Shown piece by piece: positions 10,201 through 21,570 of a stretch of DNA of 64,000 nt. Where the stretch lies: assembly GCA_004380135.1 (NCBI GenBank), contig QXCR01000025.1:1-64000 (forward strand), written 5' to 3'. The position numbers and the translations under genes were made by a program. Every line of letters begins with the position of its first letter. Within the stretch, counting starts at the first letter, position 1. The notes under the pieces are model-generated. The model ran no database searches. It saw only the letters and a program-made list of their open reading frames with translations, and was not told the DNA's origin. The DNA comes from Stemphylium vesicarium (taxonomy: Eukaryota; Ascomycota; Dothideomycetes; Pleosporales; Pleosporaceae).

Positions 10201-11283
10201 CGCGTAAGGTTCCTGAGCATATGCCGGCGGAGCAGTTCTTCATCTCTTCCTGTATCATCGCAATCTGCAAGAGCCGAAGAATACCACTTGTGCATGCATG
10301 TGGCGGATTTGCGACGTTCAATAATACCAAAGTCAACAAGCGAGGTTGAACGTTTACTTAAAGTCCTTTGCAGCTTTTGCAACGAGGGCGTGACTTTTTC
10401 GTTGAGTTTGTGGATGATCCATTGTCGACCTCGAAAATCGCATGCCATCAGCTGAGTCTCCGAAGAGCGAGATACATGACGAATGGATATGCGCGACTAC
10501 CCAGTTCAGGGTACCGAGCTGATGCCCGACTTTTCCAGCCGTCTCAATATGTGTTAAGCATCTGTGCTGTTCCTCCGGACTTCGCCGCATCTAGGCGCAT
10601 GTCGTCTGCTTGTATTTTACGCATGACACCATCATCATAAGTTTTGCTAGCTGTTGAATACAAGTTACGGGAGCAGGGTGGCTGACTGGGCGTAAGCCAC
10701 GTCCGTATAAAACGCCTTTTTTCGGACCCTGGAACCTGTGGGCTCGCCAAAAGTATTGCTTTCGGACTTGACCAAACTGGCTTGCAGTTCGATACCATAA
10801 TTTCAGAGGCCGATGCGAGGTGGCGGAGAGTAGTGAATCTTACGGTTATTTTATCTGCTGACTGTGTCCAGGCAGAGTTAAGAGGTCACCTGCAAGATCC
10901 ATGCTCAGCCGGCTCTGACCACTGTCACTGAGGCAGAGCGCTCCCTGTTCTGACACCTAATACGATATCCGGACGTCAAATCTCCGTTCATCGTATCTTT
11001 TCACGAACTGGGGAAAGAGATGGAGTCGAGTTGCGCCCATGAGTATGTCAGGCGTTGCCCAAGTCAGACGGGGCTTGTCTAGTCTTTGGGGAATGTCCAT
11101 CTTACAACTCAAGAGGGAATGTGGGTTGGTAGGTGACTGAGTATAAGAAACCGATGATGGGCTGCTTGATCACATTAGAGCAGCAGTTGCAGTGCGAAAA
11201 ACTAGCAACATTCTCCTGCCTCCTTCCTCTTTTTTCGGTCTCTACAGATTGACATTCTTTATTTTCCCTTGCAGAGAGCTAGG
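10201..11283. other. Intergenic, laccase promoter
   Basis: Over 1 kb without a credible gene. A TATAAGAAA at 11142-11150 sits about 140 bases before the laccase start and is the best promoter candidate. Short frames on both strands have no motif. Confidence 0.45.
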
Positions 11284-13181
11284 ATGAAGCCACTCTTGGT
11301 TTTTGGAGCTGTCATCTTTGGGCTCTCTAAATCTCTCGTCAATGCAGCAGTTCTTCCCGTGGAGCTTCCCAATCCTGCCCCCTTCACACCAAAGCGTGAT
11401 GGGCTTGAAGAACGCCAGTCCCCGGCTAGCTGCATCAATGTCGGCCATACTCCAAAGACGAGACATTGTTGGGCTCAAGGGTTCACTTCATCTACAGACA
11501 TGTACACCTCGTGGCCTAACACTGGCGTCATCCGCTCATACAACCTACGCCTGGAGAACACTACTTGCAATCCCGATGGCGCAGGCTCAAGGGTCTGTCT
11601 ATTAATAAATGGGAGATTCTTGGGCCCTACGATTGTCGCAAACTGGGGAGACACGATCAGAGTTACTGTTCGAAACAATCTCCAGTCCAACGGGACGTCG
11701 ATCCACTGGCATGGATTCCGAATGCTGAACAAAAACATCCAAGACGGTGTGAATGGTATCACCGAATGCGCTCTAGCACCAGGAGACTTCAAGACATACC
11801 AGTTCCAAGCTACTGAGTACGGGACGACCTGGTATCACTCGCACTTCTCGCACCAATACGGAGACGGCGTTGTCGGCACCGTTATTGTGAATGGCCCAGC
11901 TACGGCGAATTACGATGAGGACCTTGGCGTTATGCCAATAACGGACTGGTACTACAATACAGCATTCCAGGCGGCTTCCATTGCCTTTCAAAATGGACAA
12001 GCGGGATTAGGACCACCAGTAGGGGACAACATCTTGATCAACGGAACGGCTAAGAATGCAGCTGGAGGTGGCGGATGGAACAGGGTTACCATTCAAGCTG
12101 GCAAACGCTACCGGCTACGACTTGTGAACACTGCTGTCGACACGAACATGTTAGTCAATCTAGATGGCCATCCGTTCCAGGTCATCGCGACAGACTTTGT
12201 GCCCATCAATCCGTATAATACTACTCATCTCCAGATCGGTATTGGCCAGCGCTACGATGTCATCATCACCGCAAACCAGACAGCAGGGAATTATTGGTTC
12301 CGCGCTACCGCTGACGGACTCTGTCAATCACGTAATGCTCGCGAAGGGCGCGCCATCTTTACCTACCGGGGTCAGCCTGTAGCGGACCCTACGTCGACCG
12401 CCCCTACTGTTCCATTTACGGCATGCCTGGACCCGGTCACTACTCCTAAAATCGTAAAGAACGTGCCCAGCAGCACTTTCGCCGCTCAGGCAAAAAACCT
12501 TCCTGTTGCCTTTGGACCAGTGGCCGCTAACGGCAACACGGTGCTGTGGACGATCAATGGTACTTCGATGATCATCGATCCTGGAAAACCCACAATCAAG
12601 TACGTTGCCGAGAATAACAACAGCTTCCCTCAATCGTACAATGTTGTTGAGGTTCCCGCGACTTCCGCGTCCACTTGGACCTATTGGGTGATACAACAGG
12701 CAGTTGGAGCTCCGCCCATTGCCCATCCTATCCATCTCCATGGACACGACAGTTACATTCTGGGTGCAGGCGATGGCCAATTCAATGCAGCCACCCACTT
12801 CAGCCAGTTGCGGTTCACGAATCCGCCTCGGCGCGACGTTAGCCAATTGAAAGGTAACGGTTGGCTTGTTATTGCTTACCCTACCGACAACCCTGGTGCT
12901 TGGTTGATGCACTGCCACATTGTAAGCCTACCTTACTCATAAACCATTTCCTTACTAACGCATTGTAGGCTTTCCACGTCGGTATGGGTCTAAGCGTTCA
13001 GTTCCTCGAGCGGAAGCAACAGATTGTTCTTCCTGCCACTGGCTCCGAATGGTACAACAACTGTAATAACTGGGCTGCGTACAAGGCCGGAAATACCGAT
13101 GTCTGGCCACAGGATGACTCTGGTCTCAAGAAGCGATGGCCTCCTCTCGTTGAGGATGGCTCTGTATTGAAGCTGGATTGA
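11284..13181 (+). CDS. Ascomycete laccase (multicopper oxidase)
   Basis: Two exons, 11284-12921 and 12969-13181, 616 residues. The ATG at 11284 opens a signal peptide (MKPLLVFGAVIFGLSKSLVNA). All four copper motifs are present: HWHG at residues 141-144 followed by QDGVNGITECALAPGD, WYHSHF with His185 and His187, HPIHLHGHD with His481, His484 and His486, and HCHIAFHVG with His543, Cys544, His545 and His549. The intron interrupts this last motif, so a one-exon model would lose the type-1 copper site. The residue in the axial position is Leu, as in many asco-laccases. DSGL at 596-599 followed by KKRW resembles the processing site of the C-terminal plug. It should oxidise phenols with reduction of O2 to water outside the cell, for melanin-like pigments, lignin or detoxification. 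Confidence 0.93.
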
Positions 13182-13976
13182 GGCTCGAGTAAGTGGCAAA
13201 CGGATGCCACTTTCTTTGATGTGTGGGGAACCTTTCTTTTCCTACAGGTCGTTTAGTTCAATTCTTACACTCCTTTGCACTCCTTTACTTCATTTCTTTT
13301 CCTGGCAGGCAGCCCTTTTGTTCAATTTCGACCTACTGCATCGCATTGAATCATGTATTCGTGTGTTGCAATTTTACTCTCCTGATGTCACTGTACATAT
13401 ACACAATCTGAAACTTCGCACCCCAAATCCCGATCCGCGCTTCATGAAGCCACGAAGAACAGCCTCCGGCTATCGCAAAGTCCTTTAACAAAAGCTGACT
13501 CAGGCCAAGAGATGGGGCAGAGGTGTTTACCCAGAGCTGACCAATTAAATAGAGCTTCGAAATTGCCGGCAGCCCAGGACAAGGGAGTCGAGCGGGGAAG
13601 CCCGCCATCCGCTATCGCGTTTACGAGATGCTGACAGTTCACGACAGTCGCCAAAGCTTTCTTCGCAATGATGGCCTTTCCGGCGCTTCAAGTTAAATAC
13701 CCAGCCAATTACATCGGATTGCTGAGTCCGAACGGCGATACTCGACGAATAGCAGCCTGATACACAACGCTTTGAAGTCCGAGTCCGTGCATCATCAAGG
13801 CTCTTGTGTTGTAATGAAAGGCTTTGGGCGGATGCACACCCCACACAACCCATGCGCCTGCGGAGGAACAAGAGGGGCCGCGTAATGGGAAGCACCTAGT
13901 ATCCTTCACTGATAAACCTACGCTGCCCGGGGTCGAGATTGTACATTCCCGACATTCTCTAGCTATCGTAGCCAAG
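13182..13976. other. Intergenic between laccase and acetate transporter
   Basis: About 800 bases with no supported gene; a T-rich stretch at 13240-13330 fits the laccase 3' UTR. Confidence 0.4.
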
Positions 13977-15051
13977 ATGGCGACGACGAATAACTCTACG
14001 CATCCGATCGCTACCGCGAACAGCATCGACTCGGATCGTATTGACAAGGAGCCTCGGCTCACTCATGCAACCACCAACATCTCTCTCAGTCCGGAGCTGT
14101 TCGAGAAGCTCTACTTGGCCCCAAAGACGCCGCACGCGAACGAGCGTGCTGGTCAATATGCTAATGCGACTCCTCTTGGTTTCTTGGGGTACTGTAATCT
14201 TTCGCAAGCCTGGTTCGATCATGTTAATCCCTTCTTAGTTTTGTAATCTCAACCTTCACCTTCTCCATGGTCCTCATGGGCTGGGGCGGCGCGAACGGTC
14301 TTCAAGCCGTCGTGTAAGCAACACATTTGGGCCAGCCTCGCATCCCAGTCTGGATTCTGACATGGCATAGTGGTATATTCTTCTTCACAGGCCCTGTTTT
14401 ACTTGTCTTGAGCACAATCTTTCTCTGGATTGCGAACCAATTCTTCCCAATGATGATTTGCGGGCTCTTCAGCGTCTTCTGGTTCGTCTTGCACGTCTAG
14501 AGTACAGGCTATATATATGCTGACTACGTGTCTTCGCCTCGATAGGCTTTCCTTTGGGATGCTCCAACTTCCTACGCTCGGTCTTGCAGCTTCCTACTCA
14601 AGCACCGGCGACGCAGCAGAAGGCGCAGTGAGCAAGGAGATGAACGCAGCCATCGCACTGTATTTGCTGGTTTGGGGCTTCGCATTGCTGACTTTCTGGC
14701 TATTCACCATGAGAATCAACCTAGTATTCGCGGGCATTTTTGGGTTCGTGACGCTGGGGGCTTGGGTACTGAGCGGAGCCTACTGGGCATTGAGTAACGG
14801 GCTTTTTGAAAGAGCATTGAGGTTACAAAAGGTGAGCAGAAGTTTTTATCGGTTTTTTCTTTCGTGCTAACACTGAACAGGCTGGCGGCGCTCTCCTTTT
14901 CATAGTGGGGGTGCTCGGCTGGTACATGCTTTTCGTGATCATGGCGGCGGAAATGCGATGGTCTGTTTGTCCGCCTGTTGGCGATCTCAGTCACTACTGG
15001 GCCAGAACTGACGTCGAAATCGGCGCAATGGCAAGCGAGAAGAAAGACTGA
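13977..15051 (+). CDS. GPR1/FUN34/YaaH-family acetate transporter
   Basis: Five exons, 13977-14188, 14239-14313, 14371-14481, 14546-14831 and 14881-15051, all GT-AG and in frame, 284 residues. The signature ATPLGFLGFVISTFTFSM (the NPxxLGLxGF-type motif of the AceTr family) is rebuilt only after removing intron 1. Six hydrophobic segments follow, with GGANGLQAV, PMMICGLFSVFWLSFG and FWLFTMRINLVF in the expected order; the soluble N-terminus has about 70 residues. Family members in yeast and Aspergillus are plasma-membrane proteins for acetate/proton uptake or ammonium export signalling; which one applies here is open. Four small exons explain why simple ORF finding misses most of it. Confidence 0.88.
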
Positions 15052-15800
15052 ATGATTACATCTGTCAGACCTGCAGGTGGCCATAGGCGGGGGCTCGGGA
15101 GACAGTCCGAGTTGGGGGATCTACAGGTCAACCGAAACGTGGGATGCTACTTGAATATTGGGTCCGCAGCTTGGAATGCTTGCGCGATGTTTCTTAGTCG
15201 ACTACCTGATGTTCCATGTCAGTTTGGTCTGTTTATTTCAATTCGTACATGCATTACGCTCTCCATGATGCACTACCCGCCTTTCAAGCTTCTAACGCAG
15301 TCATCATACTATCTCCTAAACGTCTACCTGCCTTTATTTCTCCCAGACCTACAACAGGTGGTTCTTTTAGCGCAGGACAACGATAACCCCTCGATTCGCA
15401 CAAGTCTGGCTGCTTGGCTAACCTTTTCCGATCCCCAATACACGAACCAATAGCAATGTTGAATGTAAGCCACATCATCCATCAGCCTTGCCTCAACTGG
15501 GTGATGGTCGTGTTCATCAGTGCATCGGTAGAGTATCCCCGACAGGCTACTCGTGTTTGACGTCGTGGGTTGCAGTAGCAACATGTCGCCATCTGCCGAC
15601 CCGGGTGAAGTTAACGTGTACTTCCTGGGGCACGGCTAGTGAGGATGACGAACGGAAGTCTAGGGCGAAGAGTGCGTTAAGTACATCGCTGATCCTTTTT
15701 GTTTCTTCTTGGTACTAACTTCACAGATTTTGAAAGACTCTGCTGCTCTTTTCTTATTGTATGTTCTCGGTTTATTTCGGATCGTCACTGTCCACCTGCT
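15052..15800. other. Intergenic, promoter of MFS pump
   Basis: About 750 bases; no recognisable gene or RNA. Frames on both strands are short and without motifs. Confidence 0.4.
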
Positions 15801-17646
15801 ATGGCGGGACTAAAACAAAGCGAGAAGCCGTCTACAACACGCATCGAAACCATCAGGGACGAAAATAACAACGACGAGTCAAATCGAGATGCGAACGAAG
15901 ACATCGTGAGGCACTTGCAGACCACGGGTGAAGATGTGGGTTTAACATGTAAGCCTCTCCCAAACACGCATCTATCCGCCAATGAGCTAATCAACATAAA
16001 ATCTTTCAGTCCGCACACTCATGGCCGCCGTATCAATGGCCATGTGCTACAACGCCTACCTCTTCACGCTCCTCATCCCGCCAGCAATCCTGACCTATAT
16101 CAACGCCGACCTCGGCCCCGACCCACGCTACACGTGGATAACAATATCGTGGAACCTCGGAGGCGCCATGTTCGTGACCGTGGGAGGTCGGCTCTCTGAT
16201 ATATTCGGTCGACGCTATTTCTTCATCGCCGGTGCGATCATCCTCATGGTCGGTAGCATTGTCAGCGCTACGGGCCAGAGTATCAACCAGATGGTTGCTG
16301 GGGGCGCGCTGTTTGGCTGCGGCTCTGGGTTCCTGGAGATGGCGTTTGGTGCTGTGCAGGAGATTGTGCCGAGCAAGTATCGGCATGTCACTATTGGGCT
16401 TTTCGATGCTGCGTCGATTGTTGCGCAGATTATGCCGTTGGTTAGTTGGGTTATTATCAAAGAGACGGGGAATTGGCGGATTTGTTACTACGTTATGATT
16501 GCTTTTCAGGCTATCAACCTTGCTTTACTGGTTTTTTTCTATAATCCACCGTCTTGGAAAGAGAAGAAGAGTGAGCATGGGAAGTCCGCTGGACAGCTTC
16601 TGAGGGAGTTTGATTGGCTGGGTCTATTCTTGTTTCTTGCCGGATGTACACTTTTCATCATTGGTGTGAGTTGGGGCGGTTCCATGGCTCCCTGGGTCTC
16701 TGCGACGGTGCTCGCCCCTATCATTATCGGCCTTTTGACTCTGATCGGACTGGGCTTCTACGAGGCTTACTACACTCTTACGGCGCCGCTGTTTCCGCCT
16801 CGTCTCTTTAGAACTTTGCGGCATTTTACGGTTCCCATGCTGGTCATGGCAATCGGAGGCATGCAGTACTATTCGAACGCAACACTTTGGCCCCGTCTAT
16901 CGCAGTTAATCTACGCTGGGGATGAAATTTCCAAGGGCCTATACGCCGAAGTACTTCCCCTGGGTACCATCATTGGCGGTATCATTGTAACCTTCAGCAA
17001 GTATATTGGTCACCAACGCTGGGTCATCATGTTCGCCGTCGCTTTGCAGACTGCTTGTGTCGGCGCCATGTCCACGTCCACAATGGATAATCCCGCCAAA
17101 TCGATCGTCCTGACCGTCATCATATCGACATGCACATCGGTCAATCTCCTCAACGGTATGGTTCTGGTTGGATTCGGTATCGTGTATCAAGAGGACATCG
17201 GTACCGCGGCTGGTCTAGCAGGCACTTCGCGTCTCCTTGCTGGGGCAGTCGCTACTGCCATCTTTGGAAACGTAACCAACAACAAATACGGGGAAGCGTT
17301 GCCTGAGCGTATTAGATCAAATCTCGCTCCATTCGATCTCTCTTCCTCGGTTATCACCCAACTCATCGCCGCCGCGAGGGCAAACACTGCTGCAGCTTAT
17401 GCAGCCATTCCAGATATCACACCTGTCATTCAGAATGCAGCCAGTTTGGGAAACAGACAAGCATATCTGGAGGGCGCGCATCTTTCCTATCTAGTTGCAC
17501 TGGCGTTCGGGTTGTTAGGTGTCGTGGCAGCTTTCTTCATCCCAAGTGTCGACAAGAGAAAGTACACCAACAAGACGGTCGCGATTCAGGAACATGACCG
17601 GAAAAGGTTGCGGGGCAGGAAGGTGGCGGAAGCAGGCGGTGCGTAG
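15801..17646 (+). CDS. TRI12-like MFS efflux transporter
   Basis: Two exons, 15801-15948 and 16010-17646, 594 residues. Splicing restores the cytosolic N-terminus and the LTFRTLMAAVSMAMCYNAYL start of TM1. Fourteen hydrophobic segments are visible, with TWITISWNLGGAMFVTVGGRLSDIFGRR (motif A region, split over TM2), GFLEMAFGAVQEIVPSKYR, ETGNWRICYY, and a C-terminal half with MQYYSNATLWPRLSQLIY and EDIGTAAGLAGTSRLLAGAVATAIF. This layout is that of the fungal trichothecene-efflux-pump (TRI12) family, which exports diverse small molecules; membership does not imply trichothecene production, and no terpene cyclase or other toxin core gene is in the window. Proton-driven export at the plasma membrane is the family role. 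Confidence 0.85.
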
Positions 17647-18751
17647 TTCGTCAAGTTTGTGAATAGAATTCCAGATGACCTCGGAAATGTGAAATGTCAC
17701 TAATCAGCACCGCGGCCTCGGCCGAAGAGCTTTGCGCTCTTTCAACCTTGTCTGTCTAGAGTCCACATGCTGACTAGATTGAATGCCTGGAGTGACAACG
17801 CCAAAGTTTCGGAGGAAATATTCGGCTGTGTCTCGGTAGGCGTTGTTGCATACCCCGCGTTTCGGTAGATCCACATCCCTACCTCATGCATGGCAAACGG
17901 GGTAAGCTTCTCTCTCCCAACCGCAGGTTGCTTCCGAATGCGTGCATACGGCACTATTGAAGGATTCGTAATTATTCTAAAGGAAAGGGAGACGTCAGCT
18001 TATCGACGCCTAGAATATACAAACAAACAGTATTTGGTCAGCCACAATCCAGTTGCAGCTCTGAAAGTTCAGGGGAAGCAACAAGATCATAATTCTTGGA
18101 TTGCCAGCGCCTGCAACTAAAAATCGCCGTCTGAATCGTGTTGTTTGCGCTCAGTCATTGAGATTTGCATTGAAGGGGCTACGTTCCGCCTGTCAGCCTG
18201 GTCTAGCCTGGTCTAGCATCATCAGTCACTAGTATAGACACTTGTTGGTATCTATCGTATACAAAATTCCCTTCGCCAGGTTTCAACAGTTATTGACTCG
18301 GCCGAGTCGCTTCCATAGTGTGAACAGTCAACAGCGACTACCTGGTAGAAGGAAGACCCAAGATCCTAGACTCAAGACCCAAGACCCAAGACTCAAGACC
18401 CAAGACCCAAGACCTGACACTCCGCTGTCTAGTTTCGGACGAGTCATGCCCCGAGAGTCTGGGGAGGTGGGGTGAGCTGTTCAAGACGGAATAGCACCTG
18501 AATGACCATAATTCCATTTGGGGTCTTGGAGTCGCGTTCTTGAGTCAGTTCAGTTTGGTATGTCAGATGTGATGTCGTCATGTCCGAGGTAGAGGACCCC
18601 ACGTCTCGGACGAGGAGATTGCGTGGACTTTTCCGGTGGTATTTTACTTTCCTATTTTCCTTGTCCCCAATGTATTTAAGGAATCCCCATTTCAATTTCA
18701 CTAGTACTGTCTCTCTCATTTCAGCAGAAAGTATCGAAGCCGCAAGCAACC
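17647..18751. other. Intergenic, promoter of the monooxygenase
   Basis: 1.1 kb without a gene. It contains a duplicated decamer (CCTGGTCTAG) at about 18197-18216, the heptamer array described separately, and TATTTAAG at 18673-18680, 70 bases before the next start codon, a plausible TATA box. Confidence 0.5.
18354..18416. repeat. Nine-copy heptamer minisatellite (AGAYYCA type)
   Basis: Nine consecutive 7-base units in perfect register: AGACCCA five times and AGACTCA twice, interspersed, plus AGATCCT and a terminal AGACCTG. It lies about 340 bases upstream of the monooxygenase start. Confidence 0.9.
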
Positions 18752-20508
18752 ATGACAGCTGTACTCGCTCCTCCCCATGTAATCACAAACGGTACAACGT
18801 CCAGCGGAAATAGCGTCGAAACACATCAGGAATATGACGTGCTAATCATAGGTGCCGGTTTCTCTGGCATCAGCGCACTGCATCGTCTGCGTAAAGATGG
18901 GTTGAAAGCCCACATCTTCGAAGCAGGTATGTCTTCGCCATCTCCCCTGAACCAATATCATTGAAACGAGGCTCAATGCTTATGATGAATCCAGGTGCCG
19001 ATTTCGGCGGGGTATGGTACTGGAACAGGTATCCAGGCGCCCGCGTCGATAGCGAAATGCCCTTTTACCAACTCAACATACCCGAAGTATACGACACATG
19101 GACCTTCTCGCAGCGTTTCCCAGACCACAATGAACTGCGCCGTTACATGGCACATATCGACAAGACGCTAGATCTACGAAAAGACACTTCCTTCAACACA
19201 AAGGTCACAGGCTGTACATGGGACAAAGCCGCTGCTAAATGGACCATTCAGACTTTAACTGGCGTAACAGCAAGCGGTCGATGGCTGATCTTAGCAACGG
19301 GACTCTTGCACAAAACGCACCTACCGTTGTGGCCAGGCAAAGAGGGGTACAAAGGCGTGATACGGCATTCCGGCGACTGGCCAGAAGAAACAAGTGTCAA
19401 AGGGAAGAAAGTCGCCGTAATAGGTGCTGGCGCGACATCAGTCCAAATCGTTCAGGAACTCGGGAAAGAAGCAGCCAAGCTAACTCTACTCATGCGCCGA
19501 CCGTCTTACTGTCTCCCCATGGGCCAGCGCACGTGGACAGAAGAAGAGCAGAAAGCCTGGCGCGCATACTATCCTGCTCTCTTCGCCGCGGGGCGCGATT
19601 CCGCAGTCGGCTTCCCCGTTCCACGCCTCGATTTACGCGTGCAAGACGTGTCGGCCGCGGAACGCGAAGCATGGTTTGAGAGGAATTGGGAGGCCGGTGG
19701 ATTCCAATTCCTCCTCCGCAATTACAACAATGTTGTCGTGGATCCCGAGGCGAATCAAATCGTCTATGACTTTTGGAAAAAGAAGGTCCGGCAGCGGCTC
19801 ACGGATGGCGCGAAAGCGGCGCTCATGGCGCCGGACAAGATGCCGTATTACTTCAGCACGAAGCGGAGTCCGCTCGAACACGATTATTATGACGTGCTCA
19901 ATCAGGATAATGTGGAAGTTGTGGACTTGAATGTCCATCCCATTGAGTCTTTCACGGAGCGTGGACTGCAGCTTGGAAATGAAGAGCAGGATAGAGAGTT
20001 TGATTATGTTGTTTGTGCAACGGGATTTGATTCTTTCACGGGCTCGCTGACGAACATGGGGCTCAAGTCGAAGGATGGTGTCGATATCAAGGACGTTTGG
20101 AGTAATGGTGTGCGTACATACTTGGGTATGATGATGCATGGGTTCCCCAACGCGTTCATGGTTTACTCGCCCCAGGCGCCTACTGCGCTTTCCAACGGCC
20201 CGACTATTATCGAGTGCCAATGCGATTTCGTTTGCGATACGATCAAGAGCTTGATCAGTCAGGGCAGAGCAGTTATTGAGCCGACGAGACAAGCGGAGGA
20301 GAAGTGGAAGGCGGGGATGGACGCTATGATCAAGCATACGCTGTTTCCTTTTACGAATTCTTGGTGGAATACGTCTAATATACCGGGGAAGAAGGCGGAG
20401 AATCAGTCATATATGCTGGGGATTGATAGCTATGAGAAGGAGTGCAGGGAGACGATGAATGGGTGGAAAGGATTTGATGTTGCGGGGGTAGATTCGGCAA
20501 GACTGTAG
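18752..20508 (+). CDS. FAD-dependent Baeyer-Villiger-type monooxygenase
   Basis: Two exons, 18752-18926 and 18995-20508, 562 residues. The FAD-binding GAGFSG is at residues 34-39. The intron falls within HIFEAGADFGGVWYWNRYPG, so splicing is needed for the conserved GGVWYWNRYPGAR motif. The Baeyer-Villiger fingerprint YKGVIRHSGDWP lies at about 177-188, directly before the NADPH-binding VAVIGAGATSVQIVQ. DYVVCATGFD near residue 425 is the usual ATG motif. Together these define a class B flavoprotein of the cyclohexanone-monooxygenase group, which inserts oxygen into ketones to give esters or lactones, using NADPH and O2. Substrate unknown. TATTTAAG 70 bases upstream fits its promoter. Its neighbour upstream is an efflux pump. 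Confidence 0.9.
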
Positions 20509-20618
20509 CTTGCGTGATTGTTCGAGATTCCATTCGTTCTTATAGCCGAAAATCGCAGATAACGCCTTGAAATGCTGTAATGACCAGAACGCCGCCCGAG
20601 AAATGGGTAAAACACTTT

Positions 20619-21306
20619 TTACAACGCTTCGAGTTCGAAATCGTCCAGCTTGTCGCGGTACTTCATGATGTTTCGCTTGATCTTGGAGGAGTCGACCCAT
20701 GTAACAAAGTCCTCCATGTTCCTGGTGACAAGGTAGGCGGGATCGGTGATGACGTCTGTTCCCACTCGGACGTGGCCTTGCTCGATGAGGGTAGTAGCGG
20801 CTTGGATGTGATCGGACATGCGCAAGCGTGTCATGACGACTGGCAGCCTCCTCCGTGCGAATGCAGATACGGTGACCTTGTGCTCAATGTCGGACAGCTT
20901 TCCCTTGCCACCACCGCCAGTTCCGAGTATGCCCATGTCCCAGAGTTTCTCGAGCATCAGATCTTCTTGCTTCCGCCTGAAAGGATCGGATGGATCGAGG
21001 GCGGCGATTTTGTGAGCGAGCTGTCGCAATGATCCAGCGAGCTGGTTGTACTTTCGGTAGTCGTCGCGCCCTTGGATGGCGTAGCGGCGCATTACCGCTG
21101 CTTCTCTGTGACTGTACAGATTTAGCGCTTATACTCCCTCGTAATGACAGATTCTACTCACTCATTGTCGCTTTTGTATGTGTTGAAGTCGACCTAGAAG
21201 CGCTGTTAGCATCTTTACTACTTATCGCCGCATATTTGAAATTCGCGCAGGGGCCATAAACCTTCTTCAAGAGCTTCTGCTCATGATGCTTTAGTTTGCG
21301 CACCAT
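20619..21306 (-). CDS. IMP3: IMP3, U3 snoRNP protein
   Basis: Three exons on the minus strand, 21262-21306, 21162-21193 and 20619-21111, encode 189 residues. The first two tiny exons (45 and 32 nt) supply MVRKLKHHEQKLLKKVDFNTYKSD, which closely matches the known IMP3 start. The rest has RRYAIQGRDDYRKYNQLAGS, the S4-type RNA-binding segment RRLPVVMTRLRMSDHIQAAT with IEQGHVRVGTDVITDPAYLV, and the hallmark MEDFVTWVDSSKIKR. IMP3 is a nucleolar protein that helps pair U3 snoRNA with pre-18S rRNA in the small-subunit processome. Length equals the family norm. It is divergent from HIS7 with a 264-bp shared upstream region. Confidence 0.95.
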
Positions 21307-21505
21307 ATTTGCGGTGTTGACGTGGTGGGGAGAGGGTCGTCGGTGGTCGCGCGCTGGATGGCGTCTCTCGGAAAATGTTGCGCTGAAGCCGAAGATCCAA
21401 AGATTTGTCTGACTGGGCAGGGATTATGCGGGCACTAGCAGCTAGCGCGCCTCTGGATGCCCCTCCAATGACGGCGGGGTGCATCCAAATTTCCTCGAAC
21501 ACCTA

Positions 21506-21533
21506 AGAGTCAAGAGTCAAGAGTCAAGAGTCA
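21506..21533. repeat. Four-copy heptamer repeat AGAGTCA in IMP3/HIS7 promoter
   Basis: Four perfect tandem copies of AGAGTCA in the 264-base interval between the divergent IMP3 and HIS7 start codons, 38 bases before the HIS7 ATG. The unit resembles the AGACTCA heptamers found 3 kb to the left. Confidence 0.9.
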
Positions 21534-21570
21534 AACATTACCTTTTATCGATCAGACATATTGTTTCGCC

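Noticed and set aside
19633..20337. 234-codon antisense frame in the monooxygenase
   Set aside because: Shadow of a conserved exon, no domain.
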